A stretch of DNA of 55,515 nt, from positions 1 to 55,515 of the forward strand of contig CALLDL010000060.1 of the NCBI GenBank assembly GCA_937998305.1, read 5' to 3'. Each line of letters begins with the position of its first letter. Within the stretch, counting starts at the first letter, position 1. Source of the DNA: an uncultured Desulfobacterales bacterium. Lineage in GTDB: Bacteria; Desulfobacterota; Desulfobacteria; Desulfobacterales; UBA11574. The notes below the pieces were generated by a model, which was given only the letters and a program-made list of their open reading frames with translations, did no database searches and was not told where the DNA came from. Positions 27,148 through 35,391 of this stretch are shown here, in pieces. Position numbers and translations under genes: made by a program.

Positions 27148-28800
27148 TCACTTTTCCAGGGTCATTTGAATATAATGGCAAGGGCACTCTTTTGCACACA
27201 AGCCACATCCCTTGCAGAAGTCGTAGTCAAATTCGTAGAAACCGGTGGTCTTCGACTTTTGAACGGCATTGTCAGGGCAATACATGTAGCAGTTGCCGCA
27301 ATCGTAACAGAGCCCACAGCTAAAGCATCGGTCCGCCTCGGAAATAATATCATCTTGGTCAAAAGCTGGATAAACCTCTTTGAAACCCTTGAGTCTCATA
27401 TGGATCGACCTGGCCTCCTTCTCATATCGCTTGACCGGCTGATAGTAATAGGTGTTCAATTCTCTTGAGTAGACCACGGGCGGTTGTGACAATTCGCTCT
27501 CTTTATTTCCTTCGATGTAATCTTCAATTGCGGAAGCAGCACGCATTCCCTGACCAATGGCCAAAGAGACCGTTTCCAGACCTACCACGGCATCACCACC
27601 GGCAAAAACACCTTCCATATTGGTCATCAAATATTCGTTGGTGTAGATCCATTGTTTATCTGCGGTCTGAATTTCGATGCCATCATAATCCACGGCCTGG
27701 CCTGTGGCCATAATGACGGTTTCTGCGGGAATGAAGGCTTCTGATCCGGAAATGGGAACCGGTCTGGCCCGACCACTGGCATCGGGTTCTCTTAGCTCCA
27801 TTTGAACACACAAAAGACCGACAACCCGACCTTCATCCAATATTAATTTAACCGGGTTGGTGTGATACCGAAACATGATGCGTTCTTCCATGGCTTCGTC
27901 GATTTCGGCGGTAATCGCAGGCATTTCCATTCGGGTGCGTCGGTAAACAATGCTCACATTTGCTCCCAGACGCTTGGCAACCCGGGCACAGTCCATGGCG
28001 GTATTGCCACCGCCTATGACCACAACATCATTACCGAGCTCTACCCATTTGCCGGTATTAACCTGTCTTAAAAACTCCACTCCGGTAAAAACATTTTCTG
28101 CGTCTTTGCCCGGGATGTTAATCGACAACCCTTTTTGGGCACCGATCCCTAAAAATACCGCATCATATTCATTTCGCAATTGATCCAAGGGTATGTTAAC
28201 TCCGACCTTGACATTACATTCCAATTCAACGCCTAAGCGGAGAATATTGTCAATTTCTTGTTTCAAAATGTAATTCGGTTGCCGGTAGGATGGAATACCA
28301 TAACGCATCATACCGCCGGGCTCGCTGTTTGCCTCATATATTTTCACCTGAAACCCTCTTTTGGCCAAATGAAAGGCACAGGAGAATCCGGCCGGACCGG
28401 AACCGATAACCGCCACTTTTTCTTTTCTTGTATCGATAAGTTTTTTGTGTTGCAGGTTATTCTCCAGACCGTAATCACCCACAGCGCGTTCTGAACAGTT
28501 TATTGCCAGAGGTTCGTCAAAATCCCGTCGATTACATCCCCCTTCACAGGGGTGGGGGCAAACTCTGCCGCAGACTGCCGGGAAAGGGTTGGTGCGGGTC
28601 AAAATATGCCAAGCTTGCTCATAATCTTTCTTTTCCGCCAGGACCCTTAGAAAACCGCGGATGTCATTGCCGGCAGGGCAAGCGTTGTTGCAGGGCGGTG
28701 TATGCGCGATATTGATGGGCATGAGGGTCCGCCATGAACCTGTTTTATAAGGAACTACTTTGCGTAAATCCAGGACCAATCCTAAAGGTAGCTTTTCCAT
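27148..28800 (-). CDS. Pyruvate:ferredoxin oxidoreductase delta subunit fused to a GltD-like flavoprotein
   Basis: A 550-residue protein in three parts. Residues about 30-110 are a cysteine-rich Fe-S domain (PCNNACPAGNDIRGFL; CGRVCPHPCEGGCNR). Residues about 125-440 are an FAD/NAD(P)-binding core like the glutamate synthase small subunit (AVIGSGPAGFSCAFHLAKRG; VVIGGGNTAMDCARVAKRLG; GGDAVVGLETVSLAIGQG). The end is a two-cluster ferredoxin (CFSCGLCYDCGNCYMYCP; CKGCGLCAKECP). It probably passes electrons between the por complex, ferredoxin and NAD(P)H. Last gene of porC-A-B-D; its ATG overlaps the porB stop by one base. Confidence 0.9.
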   Translation of the reverse strand: MEKLPLGLVLDLRKVVPYKTGSWRTLMPINIAHTPPCNNACPAGNDIRGFLRVLAEKKDYEQAWHILTRTNPFPAVCGRVCPHPCEGGCNRRDFDEPLAINCSERAVGDYGLENNLQHKKLIDTRKEKVAVIGSGPAGFSCAFHLAKRGFQVKIYEANSEPGGMMRYGIPSYRQPNYILKQEIDNILRLGVELECNVKVGVNIPLDQLRNEYDAVFLGIGAQKGLSINIPGKDAENVFTGVEFLRQVNTGKWVELGNDVVVIGGGNTAMDCARVAKRLGANVSIVYRRTRMEMPAITAEIDEAMEERIMFRYHTNPVKLILDEGRVVGLLCVQMELREPDASGRARPVPISGSEAFIPAETVIMATGQAVDYDGIEIQTADKQWIYTNEYLMTNMEGVFAGGDAVVGLETVSLAIGQGMRAASAIEDYIEGNKESELSQPPVVYSRELNTYYYQPVKRYEKEARSIHMRLKGFKEVYPAFDQDDIISEADRCFSCGLCYDCGNCYMYCPDNAVQKSKTTGFYEFDYDFCKGCGLCAKECPCHYIQMTLEK

Positions 28801-29690
28801 TATAAGTTATACCTCTCTATATTTTGGTTGGCGATTTGTTGAATTTCGGCGATGATTTCCGGGGACCCGCCTTTCTTGAACAGATGACTGAACCGACCCT
28901 GCAATTTCAGATACTCTTGTACCGGAACCTTGACCGGGATCTTTTTTACATTGGTCATCTTGCCGTCAACGATTTCATATATTGGAAACAGACCGGTATC
29001 TTTCGCCAGCCGGCAAATCTCTACGGTGAGTTCACCGTGATGGCCCCAGCCTAAGGGGCAGGGCGCCAGGATGTGAATGTATTTGGGCCCTTCAATGGAA
29101 AGGGCGGTCTTCACCTTTCGCTGCAGGTCTCTGAAATCATCGACTGTGGCGGTGGCCACATAGGGAATACCGTGATTGGCTGCAATCAACGGCATATTTT
29201 TTTTCCTTGTTTTGTTGCCCATGGGTGTTGTACTGGTCCTGGCGCCTAAAGGGGTAAAGCTGGAACGCTGAACACCGGTATTCATATAGGCTTCGTTATC
29301 GTAGCATACATAGAGCACATTGTGGCCCCTTTCAAACATGCCGCTGATACTTTGAAAGCCGATATCGGCAGTACTGCCGTCACCCCCCTGGGCGATGATG
29401 TTGACCGGCCCTTTCTTCAAGGCTTTGTAAGCGGCTTCTACGCCGGAGGCAACCGCGGATGCATTTTCAAAAAGACTGTGCAAAAAAGGAATGCGCCATG
29501 AAGGGTCGGGATAGGGTGAACTGAAAACTTCCAGACAGCCCGTGGCAACGCAGGCAATGGTATTTTCACCGGAGGCATCTTGCACCAGACGTGCGGCAAG
29601 GGCTTGGCCGCAGCCGCCACATGCGCGGTGCCCGCTGGTGAATAAATCTTTTTTCTCTACTTTGTTGAGTTCTTCAGCGCTTTGATTCAT
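28800..29690 (-). CDS. porB: Pyruvate:ferredoxin oxidoreductase beta subunit
   Basis: A 296-residue thiamine diphosphate-binding subunit. The TPP/Mg motif is intact: QGGDGSTADIGFQSISG, then about 20 residues later CYDNEAYMNTG. Cluster cysteines are visible (HRACGGCGQALAARL; ATGCLEVF). Together with PorA and PorC it cleaves pyruvate to acetyl-CoA and CO2 or runs in reverse to fix CO2. A different 2-oxoacid (2-oxoisovalerate) cannot be excluded from motifs alone. It ends one base into the next gene and begins 3 bp after porA. Confidence 0.92.
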   Translation of the reverse strand: MNQSAEELNKVEKKDLFTSGHRACGGCGQALAARLVQDASGENTIACVATGCLEVFSSPYPDPSWRIPFLHSLFENASAVASGVEAAYKALKKGPVNIIAQGGDGSTADIGFQSISGMFERGHNVLYVCYDNEAYMNTGVQRSSFTPLGARTSTTPMGNKTRKKNMPLIAANHGIPYVATATVDDFRDLQRKVKTALSIEGPKYIHILAPCPLGWGHHGELTVEICRLAKDTGLFPIYEIVDGKMTNVKKIPVKVPVQEYLKLQGRFSHLFKKGGSPEIIAEIQQIANQNIERYNL

Positions 29691-29692
29691 GA

Positions 29693-30868
29693 TTATAAAT
29701 CCTTCTCAGATATCAATTCTTTATTCAGGCCTAAAAATTCCAATTCCACCGGTTCTTTCTCGACCTTTTCCACCATATATCGCAGGTCGTTCTTCGTAAT
29801 GTTTCGGCCGCCCAATCCTGCAATAAAGCTGCTGATATTACGATCTTTTTTCTCGGCACGCGGAAAAGACCAGCGCACATCGCTGGCCAGAATGCCGCCT
29901 CTTCCCAGGGAAATCGATTTCTCGACAACAACAATGTTCATTTTGTCTTTCAGTGTATTGTAAATTTCTTTCCGCGGAAACGGGCGGTAGGAGCAGATTT
30001 GCAGAAGTCCAACTTTTTTACCCTCTTCTTCAAGCTGATCGATGAGATCCTTAATGGTGCCAACCACGGAACCCATTGAAATGATAACCACATCGGCGGC
30101 TTCAAGTTTATAGGTTTTGATGAAACCGCCGCTGTCCCTGCCAAAGGCTTTTTTAAAATCTTCGCTGACTTTCTTGATGGTTTCTTCAGATTTTTCCATG
30201 GCACGGTGCAGGATATATCGGGTTTCCATGTAAAAACGAGGATCTGCAAAAAGACCGATACCTCTGGGCCACCGGGGGTCTACGATATTCGTTGGCCGAA
30301 AGGGCGGCAAAAAGTTATCGACTTCTTTTTGGTCGGGGGTATCCACCGGTTCGAACGCATGGGTCAGAATAAAACCGTCCATGCAAACCATAATCGGCAA
30401 ATTGGTTTCTTCGGCTATTTTAAAGGCCTGGATATGCAAATCAGCCGCTTCCTGGTTGTCCTCGGCATGGAGTTGGATCCAGCCGGAATCCCTTAACGCC
30501 ATAGAATCCTGTTGATCGTTCCAAATGCTCAATGGGGCTGATATGGCTCTGTTTGCAATGGTAAACACAATGGGAAGGCGCATCCCGGCGATACAGTAAA
30601 TAACCTCACTCATAAGCAGCAAACCCTGGGACGTCGTCGCCGAATAGGCACGGGCGCCGGCAGCACTGGCACCTAATACAACCGATGCCGCAGAAAATTC
30701 GCTCTCCACGTTTACATATTCTGCATCCAGCTTCCCCTGGCCGACAATATTGGCCAGTTCTTCAACGATATGAGTTTGTGGGGTAATCGGATAAGCGGAG
30801 ATAACATTCGGACGGCACTTGGCCACCACTTCCGCAACAGCATGAGATCCTTCAATTTGTTTAAGCAT
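29693..30868 (-). CDS. porA: Pyruvate:ferredoxin oxidoreductase alpha subunit
   Basis: A 391-residue subunit with SAYPITPQTHIVEELANIV, YVNVESEFSAASVVLGASAA and SATTSQGLLLMSEVIYCIAG, the conserved substrate-side motifs of PorA, and a C-terminal domain with ISLGRGGILASDVRW. I start at ATG 30868 (LKQIEGSHAVAE after Met), preceded by AGAGGTAG; a 35-residue upstream extension from 30973 would overlap porC and looks unlike the family. Middle gene of porC-porA-porB-porD. Confidence 0.93.
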   Translation of the reverse strand: MLKQIEGSHAVAEVVAKCRPNVISAYPITPQTHIVEELANIVGQGKLDAEYVNVESEFSAASVVLGASAAGARAYSATTSQGLLLMSEVIYCIAGMRLPIVFTIANRAISAPLSIWNDQQDSMALRDSGWIQLHAEDNQEAADLHIQAFKIAEETNLPIMVCMDGFILTHAFEPVDTPDQKEVDNFLPPFRPTNIVDPRWPRGIGLFADPRFYMETRYILHRAMEKSEETIKKVSEDFKKAFGRDSGGFIKTYKLEAADVVIISMGSVVGTIKDLIDQLEEEGKKVGLLQICSYRPFPRKEIYNTLKDKMNIVVVEKSISLGRGGILASDVRWSFPRAEKKDRNISSFIAGLGGRNITKNDLRYMVEKVEKEPVELEFLGLNKELISEKDL

Positions 30869-30872
30869 GAAA

Positions 30873-31415
30873 CTACCTCTTTTGCATGATTTCGTGAGCC
30901 CGCTCAAGGGCTGCGACGTTGTTTTCACCAACCCTGCCGGGAAATTTCCCCATAATTGCTTCCTGTACAGCATCCAGTCTCACCAGACCGGTAATTGTAC
31001 AAAATGCACCAATCATTATTGCATTCGGTATGGGCCTGCCGATGATTTCCAGCGCTATTTCCGTAGCAGGAATGGTTTCTACCTTTGCAGTTGTTTTGAG
31101 TTGTAATTCTTCGGGCTTTTTTTCTGTATTGATCAGAATTAAACCATCCGGCTTAAGTCCATCCAATACAGGCACTGATCCAATCAAGTTATAATCTTGG
31201 ACGATCAGATAATCCGGGGTCTGCACGTCTTCACGTGTTCGAATTTTCTTATCATCGATTCTAACAAAAGCCATGACAGGGGCGCCGATCCGTTCAGCTC
31301 CAAAAGAAGGGAAGGCTTGAGAAAACTTGCCATCCATGAAGGCACCAACAGAGAGCAGCTCGGCAGCCGCAACGTTACCCTGTCCACCTCGACCGTGTAT
31401 TCTGATTTCAATCAT
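30873..31415 (-). CDS. porC: Pyruvate:ferredoxin oxidoreductase gamma subunit
   Basis: A 180-residue protein with EIRIHGRGGQGNVAAAELL at the start and QAFPSFGAERIGAPVMAFVR, the signatures of the PorC/KorC gamma family. The start is ATG 31415, preceded by AAGGTGAG; an in-frame GTG at 31424 lies inside that site. First gene of the por operon, with a sigma70-type promoter and a structured 5' leader upstream. porA begins 4 bp after its stop. Confidence 0.92.
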   Translation of the reverse strand: MIEIRIHGRGGQGNVAAAELLSVGAFMDGKFSQAFPSFGAERIGAPVMAFVRIDDKKIRTREDVQTPDYLIVQDYNLIGSVPVLDGLKPDGLILINTEKKPEELQLKTTAKVETIPATEIALEIIGRPIPNAIMIGAFCTITGLVRLDAVQEAIMGKFPGRVGENNVAALERAHEIMQKR

Positions 31416-31490
31416 TCTACTCACCTTGGTTATTGCGTGCTTGGGGGCATAATCGAAGCACTAAACTGTTCTATTTCCCTATATAACATG

Positions 31491-31556
31491 AAAAGATCCG
31501 CTTGCAGTTTCCTTTGGTCGGCAAACAGAACCGTGTCCTTTTGGCTCGGATCTTTT
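31491..31556 (-). ncRNA. Structured 5' leader of the por operon
   Basis: On the minus strand AAAAGATCCG (31556-31547) pairs perfectly over 10 bp with CGGATCTTTT (31500-31491). Inside, AGCC can pair with GGTT, and GTTTgCC with GGAAAC around GACCAAA, giving a three-way junction of 66 nt that begins almost at the predicted transcription start. No U-run follows and about 75 nt separate it from the porC ATG. It matches no riboswitch class I can name. A role as a ligand-sensing or stability element is inference. Confidence 0.45.
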
Positions 31557-31563
31557 TCCTAGG

Positions 31564-31592
31564 ATATAAATTTATATGCTGCTGCCTGTCAA
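31564..31592 (-). promoter_or_regulatory. Sigma70-type promoter of the por operon
   Basis: Read on the minus strand, TTGACA (31592-31587) and TTATAT (31569-31564) are separated by 17 bp, a strong pair. The start point would be near 31557, giving a leader of about 140 nt before porC. Confidence 0.65.
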
Positions 31593-31693
31593 CAAAAAAG
31601 ACTCAAAAAACTGTACTTTATGAATTGTAAACATTTATTTTTCAGATTTTGCCATTCAGTGAAAAAAATGTAGTGGTTTCTAAAATGTTTTCG

Positions 31694-32809
31694 TCACACG
31701 AGTTTTTCATAAAAAACCTTGAGTCTGTCTATTCTTTCAGGAAGTACATGTACCCCGATTCCTGCTCCTTTGGGAATTTCTATGGAACCATCGGGTTGCA
31801 GGATTACAGGTTTATCCACGATATCTTCAGCAAAGTATCGTGAGGTTTCGGAGGTGTCACCTGGAAGAACAAAACCCGGAAGCGTCTGAAGATGAAGGTT
31901 AAATGCTCGGCCGATTCCGGTTTCAAGCATGCCGCCTGACCAGGCTTTAATGTTGTTTTCCATACAATACGCCTGAATTTTTTTAGACGCTGTCATGCCG
32001 CCCACGCGACCCTGTTTGATATTAATTATTTTACAGCTTCCAAGCTCAGTGGCAGTTTTTGCGTCATTTAGATTTTTGATGGATTCATCAAGGCAGATGG
32101 GCGTTTGGATCTGTTTTTGAAGTAGCGCGTGAAAATAAATGTCATCATAATTCAACGGCTGTTCGATCATCATGAGGTTAAATTCATCAAATTTTTTTAA
32201 AATAGGAATATCTTCAAGAGTGTAATCGCTGTTGGCATCAGCCATTAGGTTGATACTCGGGAACGCTCTTCGAACTTTTTTCAGTATCTCAATATCCTTG
32301 CCCTTTTTTATTTTTATCTTGATTCTGTGGTATCTTTTGTCGTGTGCTTTTTGAATGGATTCAAGGAGGTCGTCTATACTTTCTTGGATTCCGATACTGA
32401 TTCCTGACATGATTTTTTGGGGTGTACCGCCCATGAGTTCAAAAAGGGGAATTTTATATTTTTGGGCCATTATATCAAGAAGGGCATTTTCAACAGCGGC
32501 CTTGGCCATATGATGTCCTCTAATTTGCTCAAAATTTTGGAGAACCTCTTCAATGGTAAAATTGTTCATGGCCGTTAAAATAGCGATTAAAAAGTCTTGT
32601 ATTATATGAGACGCTGTTGCATTGGTTTCATAACAGTAGTACGGGTCCGGAGAGGTTACACACTCTCCCCATCCGCAAACATCATCTGACACGATTTTTA
32701 ATAACAAGGCCTCTCTGTGCGTCTGCACAGAAAAGCTTGTCTCAAATGGTGAGACAAGCGGCAACCTGACAATAAACATTTCCACTGAATCAATTTGTTT
32801 TATTTTCAC
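31694..32809 (-). CDS. Enolase-superfamily N-succinylamino acid racemase / o-succinylbenzoate synthase
   Basis: A 371-residue enolase-superfamily protein. The catalytic lysines are in RIKIKIKKGKD, metal ligands in LMADANSDY, MIEQPL and CLDESI, and the second lysine in NIKQGRVGG; GGMLETGIGRAF is typical of the OSBS/NSAR subgroup. Members either make o-succinylbenzoate for menaquinone or racemise N-succinylamino acids. No men genes are near; the neighbouring acetyltransferase on the same strand favours the racemase role. A 267-bp inverted repeat lies between the two genes. Confidence 0.82.
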   Translation of the reverse strand: MKIKQIDSVEMFIVRLPLVSPFETSFSVQTHREALLLKIVSDDVCGWGECVTSPDPYYCYETNATASHIIQDFLIAILTAMNNFTIEEVLQNFEQIRGHHMAKAAVENALLDIMAQKYKIPLFELMGGTPQKIMSGISIGIQESIDDLLESIQKAHDKRYHRIKIKIKKGKDIEILKKVRRAFPSINLMADANSDYTLEDIPILKKFDEFNLMMIEQPLNYDDIYFHALLQKQIQTPICLDESIKNLNDAKTATELGSCKIINIKQGRVGGMTASKKIQAYCMENNIKAWSGGMLETGIGRAFNLHLQTLPGFVLPGDTSETSRYFAEDIVDKPVILQPDGSIEIPKGAGIGVHVLPERIDRLKVFYEKLV

Positions 32810-32821
32810 ATATCCACCTTG

Positions 32822-33088
32822 TAATAGTTTAGTCCTTTGAAAACATTACCGCTTTAGGTATAATTAAATTTTTGCTGCAAGAACTCGTGAATAAGGGTTC
32901 GTAATGAAAGAACCTGCCCGGGCTATTAAGAAAGGCCCCTGCTTTAACAGAGGGTTTCATCCATAACGTTAAATCGCCGATGGTTCCTTCAAAACGATCC
33001 CTAATTCATTCAGACAGCTTCCAGCCAAAAATTTAATCATACCTGAAGCTTCTTTGAAATCGATTTGTTTCAAAGGACTAAATTATTA
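32822..33088. repeat. Long inverted-repeat element between the acyltransferase and racemase genes
   Basis: The left arm (32822-32874) runs TAATAGTTTAGTCCTTTGAA, later GCTTTAGGTATAATTAAATT. The right arm (33024-33088) is its imperfect complement (TTTAATCATACCTGAAGC, then TTTCAAAGGACTAAATTATT), with a short extra stretch. The 267-bp whole could fold into one hairpin. The 310-bp gene-free gap consists almost entirely of this element. A single related arm is at 18977-19020. Apparently a dispersed non-coding element inserted inside a two-gene operon. Confidence 0.7.
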
Positions 33089-33121
33089 TCTTTTTTTTTA
33101 AGTTCGCCGAAGGCGGACGTT

Positions 33122-33898
33122 TTATAGAATCGCGAGGCGATTGTATAGCTTATAGAAAATTCTCTTTTTATCCTCGGAAAACACGATATCTGTAACAACA
33201 TAATCTTTTTGAAAAGCCGATTCAAAAAGACGACGCGTTTTCATTCTCCATCGAACGGCTTCGTTTATATTCTTCTCTTTCAATGACCTTACATCGCGGG
33301 GAATTTCTATATAGGCTGTTTCTTGAGTAAAATTATCCAGATTTTTCTTGGGGATATTCTCTGAAATCGGAGGTTCTTTTTGTTTCATCTTGTTAATGAC
33401 CCGATCTGAGTTCAGGTTCCAGGTTGCGATCAGTCTGTCTGTGGGGAGCCCTTTGTGAAGTCCGCTTTCCCCCGTTCCATATATATCGTTTTCATATTCT
33501 AGGCTGATAATGCCGAGTCTGTGGATATTGAAAAAAGCGTTCATGGATTCGAGAGGATCAAAATTCCAGCGAATGATATCATATCCCATTTTTAAAACTT
33601 CTTCTCTTTGGGCTTTTTTAAGCAAAAAACCGAATCCTTGTGTCTGATATTTTTGATGAACCCCGGTCATGTGGGAATAGATAAAGTGTTTACCTTTCCA
33701 CTTGCCGATGAGTGCATAGGTAAAACCCGCCAATTTGCCATTGAAATAAAGCCCTTGAACAAGACCCCCATATTTCTGGACTCGCGTCATCAAATGATGG
33801 GGTTCAATGTCAAGATCTAAAAATCCCCAGGCACTTTTCTGGATTTCGAGTAATTTTTTAAAATCTTCTATGTCCTCTATTTTTTTTAACTCGATCAT
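33122..33898 (-). CDS. GNAT acyltransferase, COG3375-like
   Basis: A 258-residue protein with a GNAT core: AGFTYALIGKWKGKHFIYSH, VHQKYQTQGFGFLLKKAQRE (the acyl-CoA pyrophosphate loop) and IIRWNFDPLESMNAFFNI. This pattern fits the COG3375 group, whose members beside N-succinylamino acid racemases are succinyl-CoA:amino acid N-succinyltransferases. I start at ATG 33898 (MIELKKIED), preceded by GAGG at 9 bp. It lies upstream of the racemase/OSBS-like gene on the same strand, split from it by a repeat. Confidence 0.75.
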   Translation of the reverse strand: MIELKKIEDIEDFKKLLEIQKSAWGFLDLDIEPHHLMTRVQKYGGLVQGLYFNGKLAGFTYALIGKWKGKHFIYSHMTGVHQKYQTQGFGFLLKKAQREEVLKMGYDIIRWNFDPLESMNAFFNIHRLGIISLEYENDIYGTGESGLHKGLPTDRLIATWNLNSDRVINKMKQKEPPISENIPKKNLDNFTQETAYIEIPRDVRSLKEKNINEAVRWRMKTRRLFESAFQKDYVVTDIVFSEDKKRIFYKLYNRLAIL

Positions 33899-33942
33899 GT
33901 CTCTTTTCCTCAAAAAATGGCGTTGAATTTTACAGTCGTTTC

Positions 33943-33982
33943 AAAATTAGGTTCTTCTACACTTTAGTTGGAGAAGAGGGTC
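33943..33982. repeat. Dispersed palindrome (TTCTTCT...AGAAGA type), copy 1
   Basis: AAATTAGGTTCTTCTACAC, then TTTAGTTGGAGAAGAGGGTCC; the two halves form a hairpin. A close copy is at 38931-38967 and a half copy (CAATTGGAGATGACCC) near 34343-34358. It begins the 638-bp gap between the acyltransferase gene and the Mrp gene. Apart from the remnant at 33998-34162 and the promoter at 34470, that gap holds only scattered repeat pieces. Confidence 0.5.
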
Positions 33983-33997
33983 CAAGGACTCCAGGGG

Positions 33998-34162
33998 TCA
34001 AGGGTTCAAGGGTTTGTTTTCTAAAGACTTTATCAGCGCATTTAACAGTCTTTCGATTTCTGCGATGTCTTTTTTTAGTGGTCCCAATTCACCTTTTTCA
34101 ATTAAATCTAAATCTTTAGCTAACAATATATAGGTTGCTCTCTTTGAATATTTTTTTGCTTT
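33998..34162 (-). pseudogene. C-terminal remnant of a four-helix-bundle (S23/IVP-family) protein
   Basis: An open frame of 54 codons plus TGA with no start codon, preceded in frame by a stop at 34165-34163. It encodes ATYILLAKDLDLIEKGELGP, then KKDIAEIERLLNALIKSLEN, which looks like the last helix pair of the small four-helix-bundle proteins related to 23S rRNA intervening-sequence proteins. Short repeats of the type CAAGGGTTCAAGGG and GAATCCTTGGATCC flank it on both sides, so it may be the leftover of a mobile cassette. Confidence 0.5.
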
Positions 34163-34469
34163 TCACTTGAATCCTTGGATCCTTCAGTGGTTTTTAAAGC
34201 ATTTCACTCGAACCCCTGGCCCAGACCGATTAACCTTACTATATTGTCAATAAACTATCATCATTATGAAGCTTAGCCTATACCTTAAGTAATCACCGCG
34301 TCGCGACAGGGCGGGCCTTGAATCCTTTAAATCACACTTGCTCAATTGGAGATGACCCACTTATTTTACCCTAATTAACTTCAACTAATCGGGGGATGAT
34401 CCTATATTCTGAACTTTCGACAAGAATAACATGAACATGCTTTTTGTCAAATAGATGGAAACTAAAAGC

Positions 34470-34498
34470 TTGACAACATCAGTGTTAATTCTTAGTTT
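34470..34498 (+). promoter_or_regulatory. Candidate promoter of the Mrp-like gene
   Basis: TTGACA (34470-34475) and TAGTTT (34493-34498) are 17 bp apart, 39 bp upstream of the ATG. A TATTAT further down (34506-34511) is an alternative -10 without a matching -35. Confidence 0.45.
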
Positions 34499-34536
34499 TG
34501 TTGCGATATTATAATCATAATGGGGGATAAAGAATT

Positions 34537-35373
34537 ATGGTACAAATTCATGAAAATGTTGAAGCGGCCCAAAAGCAAAAAAATGCGCAGACAGAACAGG
34601 ATATGGCTGTTGACAGCTCTTTAAAAAAAATAAAAAATAAATATATTGTCCTGAGCGGGAAGGGCGGTGTGGGCAAGACCAGCACCTCAGTTAATCTGTC
34701 CATGGCCCTTGCCAACAAAGGGTTTAAGGTCGGGATTATGGATGTCGACTTGCACGGTCCTGACGTGCCGAGAATGCTCGGTTTAAAGGGAATGCTGGAT
34801 TTAACCAAAAATAACAAATTGAATCCCATACGATATTCAGAGAACTTGAAAGTGGTTTCAATAGAATCCATGATTACAAGCAAAGACGATGCGATCATAT
34901 GGCGGGGTCCGCTTAAATACTCTGCCATACGCCAGTTTATCGGCGAGGTGGAATGGGGCGAACTTGACTTTTTGATTATCGATTCTCCTCCGGGAACCGG
35001 CGATGAACCGCTGACCATTGCTCAGACCATTCTTGACGCCAAAGCCATCATCGTCACGACGCCTCAGGAGGTTTCTCTGGCGGACGTCCGAAAATCCATC
35101 AGTTTTTGCAGGACTGTTAAGATGGATATTTTGGGTCTTATCGAGAACATGAGCGGCTTTGCCTGTCCTCACTGTAATAAAATGGTCGATCTTTTTGGAT
35201 CGGGTGGCGGGGAAAAAACCGCAGGTACTGCGGGCATTACGTTCTTAGGTAGAATTCCCTTTGATCCAAACGTTGTGTCTTGTGGCGACAACGGCATCTC
35301 TATTCAGGAAAAATATGCGGACACCCCGGTGTCTCGGGCTTTTATAGAATTGGCCGAGAAAATATCGAAGTGA
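34537..35373 (+). CDS. Mrp/NBP35-type P-loop ATPase, Fe-S cluster carrier
   Basis: A 278-residue protein with the deviant Walker A motif VLSGKGGVGKTSTSVNLSMA, MDVDLHGPDVPRMLG, DFLIIDSPPGTGDEPLT and, near the C-terminus, the CxxC of GFACPHCNKMVDLFG that bridges a cluster between two subunits. Mrp/ApbC proteins assemble or carry [4Fe-4S] clusters, needed here for enzymes such as the fumarase and por complex. GGGGGATAAAG precedes the ATG. It stands alone, followed by a low-complexity region. Confidence 0.92.
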   Translation: MVQIHENVEAAQKQKNAQTEQDMAVDSSLKKIKNKYIVLSGKGGVGKTSTSVNLSMALANKGFKVGIMDVDLHGPDVPRMLGLKGMLDLTKNNKLNPIRYSENLKVVSIESMITSKDDAIIWRGPLKYSAIRQFIGEVEWGELDFLIIDSPPGTGDEPLTIAQTILDAKAIIVTTPQEVSLADVRKSISFCRTVKMDILGLIENMSGFACPHCNKMVDLFGSGGGEKTAGTAGITFLGRIPFDPNVVSCGDNGISIQEKYADTPVSRAFIELAEKISK

Positions 35374-35391
35374 CCAAAACCTTTAAGCCGG

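Noticed and set aside
31427-31489. A 19-codon upstream ORF in the por leader considered as a leader peptide
   Set aside because: No enrichment of a control amino acid, no terminator downstream and a weak ribosome-binding site.
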